A DNA stretch of 64,000 bases from contig NZ_JAVDYC010000001.1 in NCBI RefSeq assembly GCF_031458255.1, positions 7,922,501 through 7,986,500 of the forward strand. The letters run 5' to 3'. Origin of the DNA: Catenuloplanes niger (lineage in GTDB: Bacteria; Actinomycetota; Actinomycetes; Mycobacteriales; Micromonosporaceae). The notes below the pieces were generated by a model. That model did no database searches, was not told where the DNA came from, and saw nothing but the letters and a program-made list of their open reading frames with translations. Below are positions 1-8,684 of the stretch, piece by piece; within the stretch, counting starts at the first letter, position 1; the number at the start of each line of letters is the position of its first letter. The position numbers and the translations under genes were made by a program.

Positions 1-337
1 CCGCCCAGCGGCTCCGGCGCCGCCTCACAGTGACATTCTGCGACGTGCGCTCCCGCCCGGCCGGCCTCCGCGGTTGCCGGGGGAGCGCGTCCGGACGCGT
101 CCGCGCCGAGGACGGAGGCGGCCCGCCTGAGTGATTGCTCAGTTAATTACCGTTGCCGCCGGGATGTGGGAGCGGCGGGACTTCGATAGCGTGCGCGGAG
201 GGTATGACGGTCGGTGCGCTGGTCGTCGCTTAAGTTGATCACCCGTCAGTGTGGTCTCTAGCTGCGGGGCTGGGTCCGTGGGTACCATCCCGGCGGCGCG
301 GCGGCGCGCCGGCCGGGAACGGGTGGGGGAGACAGCA
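1..337. other. Left-edge non-coding stretch
   Basis: No convincing gene lies here. The only structure I see is an inverted repeat, CTGAG-N6-CTCAG, at 127-142, next to an AT-rich TTAATTACC. It could be an operator or part of a promoter for the Hsp70-like gene or for a gene beyond the left edge. The rest is GC-rich sequence without a credible coding frame. Confidence 0.4.
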
Positions 338-1591
338 GTGGAGAGTCCGTCGCAGCTGGCGGTGGATCTGGGCACGACTCACACGGTCGCGGTCGTCGGG
401 CAGCCCGGTGAGGCGCCTCGTACGCTGCTGTTCGACGGGTACTCGCTCATGGATTCGGGCGTCTACCTGGATGCCGAGGGCAACATCGTGACCGGCCTGG
501 AGGCGACCCGGCTCGGTGCGAACGACCCGGTCCGGTTCGAGCCGCACCCGAAGCGGCGCGTCGGCGAGGGGTCGATCCCGCTCGGCGGTGTCGAGGTGCC
601 GGTGGTGCTGCTGCTCAGCGCGGTGCTGTCCCGGGTCGCGTACGAGGCGCGGATGGCCGGGGTGAACCCGGACGGCGCGTTGCTGACCTGCCCGGTCGGG
701 TGGGGGCGGCAGCACCGGGAGATGCTGACGGACGCGGCGCGCCGGGCCGGCATGGGCGAGGTGCGGCTGCTCGAGGAGCCGGTCGCGGCCGCGGTCTACT
801 GCACGCAGGTCGAGGGCCACCACGTACCGTTCGGTGGCTCGATCGCGGTGTTCGACTTCGGCGGCGGCACGCTGGACGTCACGGTCGTGCGCCGGGAGAT
901 CAACGGCTGGCAGGTGGCGAGCACGGGCGGCCTGGCCGACCTCGGCGGCGTCGACATCGATCTGGCGCTGCTCGACCACCTGCGCCGGCACCTGGCCCGC
1001 CGCGACCCGGAGACGTGGAAGCGGCTGTTCCGGCCGCGCACGGCCGCGGAGCTGCGGTCGCGGCAGGACTTCCGGACGGAGGTGCGCGGCGCGAAGGAGG
1101 CGCTGTCCCGGAACTCGGCCGTGACGGTGCGGGTGCCCGGCTGGGACCGGCCGTTGCACCTGACCCGCGACGAGCTGGAGCACGTGGCGGAGCCGCTGGT
1201 CGCCCGCGCGGTCGAGGAGACCCGGCGGGTGGTCGAGGCGGCGGGTGTGTCGTCGTTCCTGCTGAACTCGCTGATGCTGGTCGGCGGGTCGAGCCGGATG
1301 CCGCTGGTGTCCACGCGCCTCTACGCCCGGCTCGGCACCACGCCGTCCGTCCCGGAGCAGCCGGAGCTGCCGGTCGCGGTCGGTGCGCTGGCCTACCACC
1401 GGCTCAGCCGCAACGAGGAGACCGGCGACCTCTCCCAGGTCGTCGCGATCACGCCGGAGTCCGGGCACGTCACGCGCGCCGGTCAGGCCGCGCAGAGTTT
1501 CCGTGTCCCGGTCGCCCAGCCGAAGCTTCGGCACCTGCAGCGGCGCTGGCTCGGCGCGGTCCGCAACGCGTTCAAGACACCGCGGGACTGA
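338..1591 (+). CDS. Hsp70-like (DnaK/actin-fold ATPase) protein
   Basis: A 417-residue protein with the Hsp70/actin-type nucleotide-binding fold. Near the N-terminus DLGTTHTVAV is the phosphate-1 loop. In the middle, VFDFGGGTLDVTVV is the phosphate-2 loop. LVGGSSRMP is the adenosine-binding motif. The length covers the ATPase domain only, and the C-terminal substrate-binding domain of true DnaK is absent, so I would call it an Hsp70-like ATPase and not a full chaperone. The GTG at 338 is preferred over the upstream ATG at 251 because GGGGGAG lies just before it and the family homology begins only there. The partner and role are unknown. No grpE or dnaJ is adjacent. Confidence 0.85.
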   Translation: MESPSQLAVDLGTTHTVAVVGQPGEAPRTLLFDGYSLMDSGVYLDAEGNIVTGLEATRLGANDPVRFEPHPKRRVGEGSIPLGGVEVPVVLLLSAVLSRVAYEARMAGVNPDGALLTCPVGWGRQHREMLTDAARRAGMGEVRLLEEPVAAAVYCTQVEGHHVPFGGSIAVFDFGGGTLDVTVVRREINGWQVASTGGLADLGGVDIDLALLDHLRRHLARRDPETWKRLFRPRTAAELRSRQDFRTEVRGAKEALSRNSAVTVRVPGWDRPLHLTRDELEHVAEPLVARAVEETRRVVEAAGVSSFLLNSLMLVGGSSRMPLVSTRLYARLGTTPSVPEQPELPVAVGALAYHRLSRNEETGDLSQVVAITPESGHVTRAGQAAQSFRVPVAQPKLRHLQRRWLGAVRNAFKTPRD

Positions 1592-1643
1592 CCGCGCCTG
1601 TGCGTGTCGGCGTGCGCGCCGCGGCCGCACGTCGACGCCGGCG

Positions 1644-3341
1644 TCAGATCGGGATGGACCAGGTCAGCAGGGTGCCGGAGGAGTGGGGTGCCGGGGCGGC
1701 GGCGACGTCGAACGTGCCGGCGTGCGTGCCGGCCCGGTCGGCGAGGTTGACCAGGCCGCTGCGGGCCGCGTCGGGTGGGCAGCCGACGCCGTTGTCGAGC
1801 ACGGTCAGCGTGAGGCGGCCGGCCGCGACGCGCACACCCACCTCGACCAGCGTCGCCCGCGCGTGCTTGACCACGTTGGACAGCGCCTCGCGGAGCACGG
1901 CCAGCAGGTCGTCGCGGACGTGGTCGGGGACCGCGCTGTCGACCGGGCCGAAGAGGTCCAGGCGGGGACGGAAACCGAGCGGTGCCGCGGCCGCGTCGAC
2001 CATCTCGCCGAGGTCGGCGCGCAGTGCGGGGGCGACCGGGGCGCGCAGCTCGAAGATGGCGCGGCGGATGTCGCGGATCGTGCTGTCCAGGTCGTCGACG
2101 GCCGCGTTGATCCGGGCGCCGGCCTCCGGGCGGCCGGCCAGCGGTATCGCGGTCTGCAGCTGCAGACCGGTGGCGAACAGCCGCTGGATGACCACGTCGT
2201 GCAGGTCGCGGGCGATCCGCTCGCGGTCCTCCAGCACCACCAGCAGCTCGCGTTCCTCCTGTGCCCGCGCGCGTTCCAGCGCCAGCGCGGCCTGCCCGGC
2301 GAACGTGCTGAGCATGGTCAGGTCGTCGCCGTCGTGCCGGATGGCGACCGGGTCGTGCGCGACCACGAGCGCGCCGTGCAACGCCTCCGCGCTGCCCAGC
2401 GGTGCGATCATGGCGGGGCCGCCGGGCACGTCGCCGGGCCAGGCCGCGGCCTTGGTCAGGCTCTCCACCGTGACGGTGCCGGCGCCGGTGACCGCGGGCA
2501 GGAACGCGGTCTCGCTGGCCACCAGCTGGGCGCCGGGGGACACGGACGAGTCGCCGTCCACCACCTCGACGGTGAGCCGGTCCGCGTCCGCGTCGTAGAG
2601 CAGGACCAGCACCAGGTGCGCGCCGGAGACCTCACGCGCGCGGCGGGCGATCAGCGAGAGCGCGTCGGTGCGGCGGACCTCGGACAGCAGCACGCCGGTG
2701 ATCTCCGCGGCCGCGGCCAGCCACTGTTCGCGGCGGTGCGAGATCGCGTAGAGCCTGGCGTTCTCGATCGCGACGCCGGCCGCGGCCGCGAGCGCGACCA
2801 CGACCTCCTCGTCGTCCACCGTGAACTCGGCCGCGCCCTGCTTCTCGGCCAGGTAGAGGTTGCCGAAGACGTGATCGCGGATGCGCAGCGGCACGCCCAG
2901 GAACGAGTGCATCGGCGGGTGGTTGGCCGGGAACCCGTACGACTGCGGGTGCTGGGTGATGTCCGGCATGCGCACCGGGCGCGGGTCCTGTATCAGCAGG
3001 CCGAGCACGCCCCGCCCGTGCGGCAGGTCGCCGATGTGCGCGGCCTGCTCGTGGGTCATGCCGTGGGTGATGAAGTCGGTCAGCCGGCGGTCCGGCCCGA
3101 CCACGCCGAGCGCGCCGTAGCGGGCACCGGCCAGCTCGCACGCGGCCTCCACGATGCGCTGCAGCGTGCTGCGCAGGTCGAGGTCGGTGCTGATGCCGAC
3201 GACCGCGTCGAGCAGCGCGCGCAGCCGTTCCCGGCTGGCCACCACGTCGCCGACGCGGTCGAGCATCTCCTGGAGCAGTTCGTCGAGGCGGACCCGGGAC
3301 AGCGGTCCGAGTCCGAGCGAGGGCGTTTGGTCAGCGGCCAC
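1644..3341 (-). CDS. GAF-domain sensor histidine kinase (DevS/DosT-like)
   Basis: A cytoplasmic two-component sensor of about 565 residues. It has two GAF domains in its first two thirds. Next comes a HisKA_3 dimerisation domain with the phospho-acceptor in ERIARDLHDVVIQRLF, then a HATPase_c domain ending near residue 560 with DNGVGC and SGLVNLADRA as its N and G2 boxes. This is the order found in mycobacterial DevS/DosT, whose GAF-A binds haem to sense O2, NO or CO; haem binding here is inferred. The GTG start lies 5 bp after the stop of the nitroreductase gene, so the two are very likely one transcript. No response regulator is adjacent. Confidence 0.87.
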   Translation of the reverse strand: MAADQTPSLGLGPLSRVRLDELLQEMLDRVGDVVASRERLRALLDAVVGISTDLDLRSTLQRIVEAACELAGARYGALGVVGPDRRLTDFITHGMTHEQAAHIGDLPHGRGVLGLLIQDPRPVRMPDITQHPQSYGFPANHPPMHSFLGVPLRIRDHVFGNLYLAEKQGAAEFTVDDEEVVVALAAAAGVAIENARLYAISHRREQWLAAAAEITGVLLSEVRRTDALSLIARRAREVSGAHLVLVLLYDADADRLTVEVVDGDSSVSPGAQLVASETAFLPAVTGAGTVTVESLTKAAAWPGDVPGGPAMIAPLGSAEALHGALVVAHDPVAIRHDGDDLTMLSTFAGQAALALERARAQEERELLVVLEDRERIARDLHDVVIQRLFATGLQLQTAIPLAGRPEAGARINAAVDDLDSTIRDIRRAIFELRAPVAPALRADLGEMVDAAAAPLGFRPRLDLFGPVDSAVPDHVRDDLLAVLREALSNVVKHARATLVEVGVRVAAGRLTLTVLDNGVGCPPDAARSGLVNLADRAGTHAGTFDVAAAPAPHSSGTLLTWSIPI

Positions 3342-3346
3342 GGACG

Positions 3347-4312
3347 CTAGCGTACGGCGGACCTGTCGATCAGTTGCGCCGCCGGCATCCGTGGCGTGGC
3401 CGGCGGGCCCGCGTGGTCGGTGTCCGGCAGGCCCAGGCGCACCACCAGGTACGGGTAGCCGAGCTCGGACAGCGTCATCCGCAGCGCCGTGCGCGTCACC
3501 TCGGTCTCGATCACGCCGGACAACGGCAGCACGCCGATGCCCCGCTCGGCCGCGGCCAGCCACGCCGCGGAGAGCGCCTCACCGGCCCGCAGCCACGTCC
3601 TCGGCTCGTCGTCGGCACCGAAGATCACCCCGTACGACGCGAAGGTGTCGTGGCCCTCGCCGACCGGCAGCCGGCCGTGCTCGCCGAAGTCCCGGTTCGG
3701 CACGGTGGACTGCACCGGCGTCTCCGGCAGCGACTCGGCCGGCAGCGTCTTCGCCTTCCAGAACTCCAGCTCGTGCTGCACGAACGGGTCGCGCGCCTCG
3801 ACCTCGTCGGCGCGCCCGGCGGCCGCGGCCAGCTCGTAGACCTGGTCGTCGACCAGCAGGTGCAGGTGCACGCCGTGGTCGGAGACGATGCGCTGCAGCG
3901 CGGTCAGGTCGGCCGGGTCGACGGCCTCGTCGCGGGTCGGCCGCCGGTCGGTGCGCCGGGTCCGCAGCTGCTGCACGCGCCGCATCGCGGCCGGCGTGAC
4001 CTCGCACGGCGCGCCGAGCGTGATCCGGGCCAGCAGGTCCGGCCCGTCGAAGCGCTCGACCGCGGCGGTGTGGCCCAGCGCGGCGAGCGCGACCACCGCG
4101 TGGTGCAGTGCCGCGCCGACGCTGACCGTGAGCAGCCGGCCGACCGGGTCGATGGAGAGCAGTTTCCGCTCGGGTACGGCGTACAGCTCCAGCGCCTCCG
4201 GCAGCACCCGCCACCGCCACGGCTGCGTGTTGTGCACCGACGGTGCGAAACCGGCCGTCGCCGCGGCCTCGGCGAGCACGGACGCCGCCGTCCGGGTGGT
4301 CTGGCTCGTCAT
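3347..4312 (-). CDS. Acg-family nitroreductase-like protein
   Basis: About 321 residues, related to the Acg/Rv2032 group of FMN-binding nitroreductase-like proteins. The family signature APSVHNTQPWRW is near the N-terminus, and the C-terminal part carries LRAGEALSAAWLAA and a YPYLVVRLG segment. In mycobacteria, Acg proteins belong to the DosR (DevR) dormancy regulon. Here the gene lies immediately upstream of a DevS-like kinase, which supports a hypoxia or redox role. The ATG at 4312 is chosen because AGGGAGG precedes it by about 7 nt. The catalytic reaction of the family is poorly defined, so no substrate is proposed. Confidence 0.82.
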   Translation of the reverse strand: MTSQTTRTAASVLAEAAATAGFAPSVHNTQPWRWRVLPEALELYAVPERKLLSIDPVGRLLTVSVGAALHHAVVALAALGHTAAVERFDGPDLLARITLGAPCEVTPAAMRRVQQLRTRRTDRRPTRDEAVDPADLTALQRIVSDHGVHLHLLVDDQVYELAAAAGRADEVEARDPFVQHELEFWKAKTLPAESLPETPVQSTVPNRDFGEHGRLPVGEGHDTFASYGVIFGADDEPRTWLRAGEALSAAWLAAAERGIGVLPLSGVIETEVTRTALRMTLSELGYPYLVVRLGLPDTDHAGPPATPRMPAAQLIDRSAVR

Positions 4313-4412
4313 GGTGTGCCTCCCTGTATCGCATCGCTGTGCACGAGTCTGCCCGCCGGCGGCCCGGGCCGGCAGGGCCGCCGGCACCGGTGCGGCGGGA
4401 CCAAGGTCCCGG

Positions 4413-5117
4413 TCAGGACGCCGGGGGTGGGAACGCGCAGAACTCGTTGCCCTCCGGGTCCGCCATGATCCACCAGCGGTTGTCGGCGTCCGGCGCGCGC
4501 AGCACGGTCGCGCCGGCCGTGACCAGCGTGTCCGGTGTGGCCCCGGTGAGCGTCACGTCCCAGTGCAGGCGGTTCTTCACGGTCTTCGGCTCCGGCACGT
4601 TCTGGAACACGAAGTAGTCGAACGTCTGGCCGGCGCCGTTCCGCACGGCGGCGAAGTCACCGGACTCCTCGACGTCCCCGCCGAGGATCTCGCGCCACCA
4701 CCGGGCCTGGGCCGCGCCGTCCCGCGCGTCCACGACCAGCTCGTACAGGCGGGGCGGGCGCCCGTCCGGGGCGAACACGCAGAACTCGTTGCCCTCCGGG
4801 TCCCGCATCAGCCACCACTTCTCGTCCGGCCGCGGCTCCAGCAGCACCGTCGCACCGGCCGCCACCAGCGGCGCGATCGTCTCGCCGGGGCCGAGCCGCA
4901 GGTCGAGGTGCACGCGCGTCTTCACCGGCGGCGGCGCGTCCGGTACGTCGTTGATCCACATGACGGGCGCGTCCTCGATGCCGGGCGTCAGCCACCAGAG
5001 CTCCGGGTGCGTCCGGTGCCGGGTCCGTTCCGCGTGCAGCGCGAGCTGCCAGAACCCGGCCGTCCGGTCGAGGTCGGAGGCGTCGATGCAGATGTCCTTC
5101 AGAGCGGCGAGCGGCAT
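4413..5117 (-). CDS. Two-domain VOC (glyoxalase-fold) protein
   Basis: A 234-residue protein formed of two related VOC halves. Each half ends in a near-identical signature: WWLMRDPEGNEFCVF in the first and WWIMADPEGNEFCAF in the second. That layout matches bacterial VOC/CatD-like proteins with an internal duplication. The fold covers glyoxalases, extradiol dioxygenases and drug-binding resistance proteins, so the substrate cannot be given. AGGA lies about 7 nt upstream of the ATG. It is divergent from the AAA+ gene, with only about 60 bp between the starts. Confidence 0.8.
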   Translation of the reverse strand: MPLAALKDICIDASDLDRTAGFWQLALHAERTRHRTHPELWWLTPGIEDAPVMWINDVPDAPPPVKTRVHLDLRLGPGETIAPLVAAGATVLLEPRPDEKWWLMRDPEGNEFCVFAPDGRPPRLYELVVDARDGAAQARWWREILGGDVEESGDFAAVRNGAGQTFDYFVFQNVPEPKTVKNRLHWDVTLTGATPDTLVTAGATVLRAPDADNRWWIMADPEGNEFCAFPPPAS

Positions 5118-5177
5118 GGTCACATCCTGCCCGATCGTCCCGTGCGTGGCAGACTCGATCGGAGAGGGAGGTTCCAC

Positions 5178-6623
5178 ATGACCGACGACCGCCTCAGGCC
5201 GCCGAGCGAGACCGTCGAGTGCCGGGGCGCGTCCGTCCGGATCGTGGACCCGGACCGGATCCTGCTGGCCGCGGCCGGCCCGGAGCCGGTGGAGCTGCTG
5301 CACGGCGCGCCCTTTCCCGGGCAGTTGCGCGCGGTGACGCTGACCGCGGGCAGCCGGCTGTCGACGAACGGGCCGGTCTACCGGTTCGTGGGCACGGCGC
5401 GGCGGGCCGCCGGGCTCGACGCGCTGCGGATCGGGCTGACCGGGCCGGTCGGCGTGATGCTCGCGCGGCAGATGGCGACGAAGGACCCGCTCGGGTTCGC
5501 GGCGCGCACCGCGTCGCTGGCCGGTGAGACGATCCGGCGGCTGGGCGAGCGGCCGGCCGACCTGCCCGCCGACCGGACCGTGGTGGACGCGGTCTCCGGG
5601 CTGTCCGTCCGCGTCGCCTACGCCGTGGAGCCGGCCGGGCTGCCGCAGCAGGTGTCGGTGACCGTGACCGCCGAGGCGCCGCGCCGGGCGGACACGGCGC
5701 TCACCCCGTACCTTCGCGGTTTCGTGGTGTCGTTCTTCGAGGTCCTGGCGGAGCTGGCCGGTGGCGAGCTGAGCGGGCGGTACACGCTGACCACGGATCC
5801 GGAGATCTCCGACGAGCGGGCGAACCGGACCACGCTCGACCAGGTCGGCGGGCTCGACCACATCGTGTCCCAGCTGCGCGAGGTCGCGGTGAGCTTCAAC
5901 CATCCCGAGGCGATGGCCCGGTGGGGCGCGCGACGGCCGCAGGGCATCCTGCTGTATGGGCCGCCCGGCACCGGCAAGACCATGCTCGCCACCGCGCTGG
6001 CCAACGAGATCGGCGGTGAGCTGCGCGAGATCCGCACGCCGGAGATCCTGGACCGGTGGCTCGGCGCGTCCGAGCGCAACATCAAGAAGATCTTCACCGA
6101 GGCGCGCCGCTACACCACGCCGACCGTGCTGCTGTTCGACGAGTTCGACTCGATCATCAGCTACACCGGCGGCGGGCAGGACGCGGCCGGTCAGGCGATC
6201 AACTCGGTGGCCGGCATCTTCAAGCAGGAGATGAACACGCTGATCGAGGCGAACCCGCAGGTCATCGTGGTCGCCACGACGAACTTTCCGGATCGGGTGG
6301 ACGCGTCGCTGACCCGGTCCGGCCGGTTCGACATCAAGCTGTCCGTGCCCAGGCCGGACACCGACGGCCGCGCCGAGATCATCGCGAAGATGCTGCGTGC
6401 GCTGATCGCCGCGCACGAGACGCCGGGCTTCCGGATGTTCGGCGACGACGTCGACGCGCGCGAGCTGGCCGCCGCGAGCCCGGGCGCGACCGGTGCCGAC
6501 ATCCGCGAGGCGCTGCGCCGCGTCCAGTTGCAGAAGGCCATGCAGGAGGCCCGGGGGTACGCGCCGGAGCCGATCAGCCAGTCCGAGTTGCTTCAGGCGC
6601 TCATGACAGTTTCGCCGGCTTGA
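5178..6623 (+). CDS. AAA+ ATPase (CDC48/FtsH-type single module)
   Basis: About 481 residues. The first 210 form an unassigned N-terminal domain. A classical AAA module follows, with Walker A GPPGTGKT near residue 260, Walker B VLLFDEFDS near 318, sensor-1 VVATTNFPD and an arginine-finger region SGRFD. The lid helix contains PGATGADI. No protease domain or membrane segment is present, so it is probably an unfoldase or remodeller with an unknown client. The ATG at 5178 has GGGAGG seven nucleotides before it. Its end overlaps the convergent M15 peptidase gene by 23 bp. Confidence 0.85.
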   Translation: MTDDRLRPPSETVECRGASVRIVDPDRILLAAAGPEPVELLHGAPFPGQLRAVTLTAGSRLSTNGPVYRFVGTARRAAGLDALRIGLTGPVGVMLARQMATKDPLGFAARTASLAGETIRRLGERPADLPADRTVVDAVSGLSVRVAYAVEPAGLPQQVSVTVTAEAPRRADTALTPYLRGFVVSFFEVLAELAGGELSGRYTLTTDPEISDERANRTTLDQVGGLDHIVSQLREVAVSFNHPEAMARWGARRPQGILLYGPPGTGKTMLATALANEIGGELREIRTPEILDRWLGASERNIKKIFTEARRYTTPTVLLFDEFDSIISYTGGGQDAAGQAINSVAGIFKQEMNTLIEANPQVIVVATTNFPDRVDASLTRSGRFDIKLSVPRPDTDGRAEIIAKMLRALIAAHETPGFRMFGDDVDARELAAASPGATGADIREALRRVQLQKAMQEARGYAPEPISQSELLQALMTVSPA

Positions 6624-7212
6624 ACCCCCAGTGCCACGGCTCGCGCGGCGTGTCCTCCTCGAAACCGTACTTCCCGGCGTTCTGCCGCATCCAGGACAGC
6701 GCCTTCGCGTTCAGGTCGAGGTCGGTCGCCATGCCCCAACCGTGGTCGGACGTGCCCGGCTTCGCGGCCAGCCCGCCCTGTGAGTAGAGGCCCTTGCGGC
6801 GGACCAGGTCCACCTGCTCCTCGTACGGCCGGTACGAGTCGGTGATCCCGATGGTGACGCCCTGCGCCTTGGCGTCCGAGATCATCTGGGTCAGCTTCTC
6901 CGCGGCCGGCGCCCACAGCTTGTGACCGGTGCCGCCCACCTGACCCAGCGCGTTCGCCGGGATCCTGCCGTTGCCGTACCCGGCCAGGTCCTCCGGGATC
7001 CCCTTCGAGTTGACCCTCATGCTCGCGGTGGTGCCGGCCGTCGCGGTCGGGGCCGTGCCGCCGTGCACCGCGCTGGCCAGCGCGGACGCGAACGCCTGAC
7101 CGGTGTTGGACACCGCGCTCGCGGTCTTCGCCGCGGTCTGCTGCGTCATCGACGCGATCCGGTGCTCGATGTCGTTGATCCGCGCGGTGATGCCCGTGAT
7201 GCCGTTCAGCAC
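6601..7212 (-). CDS. M15-family peptidase (D-Ala-D-Ala carboxypeptidase type)
   Basis: About 203 residues. The C-terminal half is an M15/VanY-type zinc peptidase: ITDSYRPYEEQ, then SDHGWGMATDLD supplying the first His and Asp ligands, and EPWHWGF with the last His. The N-terminal 65 residues are Ala/Thr-rich and predicted helical, and no classical signal peptide is visible, so the export route is uncertain. Cell-wall peptide trimming is the usual role of the family. The 3' end overlaps the convergent AAA+ gene, which requires shared coding sequence on both strands. Confidence 0.83.
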   Translation of the reverse strand: MLNGITGITARINDIEHRIASMTQQTAAKTASAVSNTGQAFASALASAVHGGTAPTATAGTTASMRVNSKGIPEDLAGYGNGRIPANALGQVGGTGHKLWAPAAEKLTQMISDAKAQGVTIGITDSYRPYEEQVDLVRRKGLYSQGGLAAKPGTSDHGWGMATDLDLNAKALSWMRQNAGKYGFEEDTPREPWHWGFKPAKLS

Positions 7213-7277
7213 GCTCCACCCCCCATGCGTGGTTCAACCACCCATCGGCGGCCGCCGCCCGGACCTGAGGGGAACGG

Positions 7278-7748
7278 TCAGGACACCGGGATCAGCCGGA
7301 AGATCCGGATCGGCCGGTCGCCGGCGGTGGCCAGATATGTCCGGTAGGCGGGCCAGCGTGCCACGATCGCGGACCAGAACCGGTCGTACTCCGCCCGGTC
7401 GGTGACCTCCTCGGCCCGGACCGCGAGGTCGGCGCCGCGCACGGTGACGATCGCGACCGGCGTGGCGCGCAGGTTGAACACCCAGCCGGGCGGGCTCGGG
7501 CGGCCCCAGTTCGTGCCCACCACCACGAACGCGTCGCCGTCGCGCAGATAACTGATCGGGTTCCGCCGGGGCCGGCCGGTGCGCCGGCCGGTCGTGGTCA
7601 ACAGCAGGCTGGGCAGCATGCCGAGCGCGACCACCCGGCCCCGGGTGACCCGGCCGGCCAGCCGGTCGAGCGGCACCGCGGCCGCGGCGAACCGGGTGAA
7701 CCACGGCCGGCGACTCATCCGCGCGCAGATCGTCCGCCACCATCTCAT
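7278..7748 (-). CDS. Deazaflavin (F420)-dependent nitroreductase family protein
   Basis: About 156 residues, related to the Ddn/FDOR-B split-beta-barrel family: LLLTTTGRRTGRPRRNPISYL followed by VVVGTNWGRPSPPGWVFNLRA are the family hallmarks for cofactor binding. Members use F420H2 (some bind flavins or fatty acids) to reduce quinones or nitro compounds; the substrate is unknown here. The start is uncertain. I place it at the ATG at 7748, with GAGCGG just before it, but an in-frame ATG at 7790 would add 14 residues and would lie within the divergent promoter region. Confidence 0.75.
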   Translation of the reverse strand: MRWWRTICARMSRRPWFTRFAAAAVPLDRLAGRVTRGRVVALGMLPSLLLTTTGRRTGRPRRNPISYLRDGDAFVVVGTNWGRPSPPGWVFNLRATPVAIVTVRGADLAVRAEEVTDRAEYDRFWSAIVARWPAYRTYLATAGDRPIRIFRLIPVS

Positions 7749-7781
7749 CCGCTCACGATCCCGAATGCCGGCGAAAAAATC

Positions 7782-7787
7782 TAGAAT
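7782..7787 (+). promoter_or_regulatory. -10 element of a leaderless promoter
   Basis: TAGAAT lies 7 nt upstream of the GTG of the phosphotransferase gene, the spacing expected when transcription starts at the start codon itself. I see no convincing -35. The same -10-to-start geometry recurs at many other genes in this window. Confidence 0.5.
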
Positions 7788-7794
7788 CATCTCC

Positions 7795-8676
7795 GTGTTC
7801 GCCGAACCACCGGACCTCGACCGTGCCGAGGTGACCGGCGCGCTCCACAGTGGATGGGGAATCGCCGTCGCCGCGCTGGACTACGCGCCGGTCGGTTACG
7901 GCGCGCACCACTACCGGGCGCGGGACACCGGCGGCGCGGAGTGGTTCCTCAGCGTGGACCTCGAGCCGGACGTGCCGGCGCTGGAGCGGGCCTTCGGCAC
8001 GGCCGCGGCGCTGCGCGAGGCCGGGCTCGAGTTCGTGGCGTCGCCGGTGCGCCGGCCGGACGGGCGCTGCGTGACCGTGACGGCCGGTGGCGCGGCGGTC
8101 TCGGTGGCCGCCGTGATCGACGGGCGGTCGCACCGGTTCGGCGACGTGCTGCCCGCGCCGGTCCGCGCGGATCTGCTGGACGCGCTCGGCCGTCTGCACT
8201 CGGTGCCGGTGCCGCCGGGCGCGCCGGTCGACCCGCTCACGGTGCCGTACCGGGACGAGCTCGACGGACCGTGGGGCGACGGGCCGTACGCGCGGCCTGC
8301 CCGCGAGCTCCTCGCGGCCCGGCGCCGGGTGGTGGCGGACCTCTTCGTCCGGTACGACGCGCTGGTCCCGGTCGTGACGGCCGCCCGGGACACCTGGGTG
8401 GTCACGCACGGCGAGCCGCACCCGGGCAACGTGATGCTGCCGGCCGGCGGTGGCCTGCGGCTGATCGACTGGGACACGGTCGCGGTCGCGCCCCGCGCAC
8501 GCGACCTGTGGATGGTCGCGCCGGACGACTCGCCCGCGACCGCGCTCTACCGGCTGCGCTGGACGCTCACCGACATCTGCGCGTTCGTGCGCGACCTGCG
8601 CGCGCCGCACGCGGACGACGCGGACACCCGGCTCGCCTGGCGCGAACTGAGCGGATACCTCACGCCCGCCATATGA
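7795..8676 (+). CDS. Aminoglycoside phosphotransferase-like (APH) protein
   Basis: About 293 residues with the APH/choline-kinase fold. The Brenner motif HGEPHPGNVM is near residue 205, and the metal-binding segment LRLIDWDTVAVAPRARDLW follows it. The family phosphorylates aminoglycosides, spectinomycin-like drugs, homoserine or other small alcohols, and nothing here fixes the substrate. The GTG at 7795 is chosen because of the -10 box seven nucleotides upstream; an ATG at 7765 is an in-frame alternative. The stop codon region contains the -10 of the next gene. Confidence 0.78.
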   Translation: MFAEPPDLDRAEVTGALHSGWGIAVAALDYAPVGYGAHHYRARDTGGAEWFLSVDLEPDVPALERAFGTAAALREAGLEFVASPVRRPDGRCVTVTAGGAAVSVAAVIDGRSHRFGDVLPAPVRADLLDALGRLHSVPVPPGAPVDPLTVPYRDELDGPWGDGPYARPARELLAARRRVVADLFVRYDALVPVVTAARDTWVVTHGEPHPGNVMLPAGGGLRLIDWDTVAVAPRARDLWMVAPDDSPATALYRLRWTLTDICAFVRDLRAPHADDADTRLAWRELSGYLTPAI

Positions 8677-8684
8677 TCGGCCGC

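Noticed and set aside
239-1630. Long minus-strand ORF opposite the Hsp70-like gene
   Set aside because: Its composition (Arg/His/Pro-rich, no motifs) is that of a mirror frame of a GC-rich gene.
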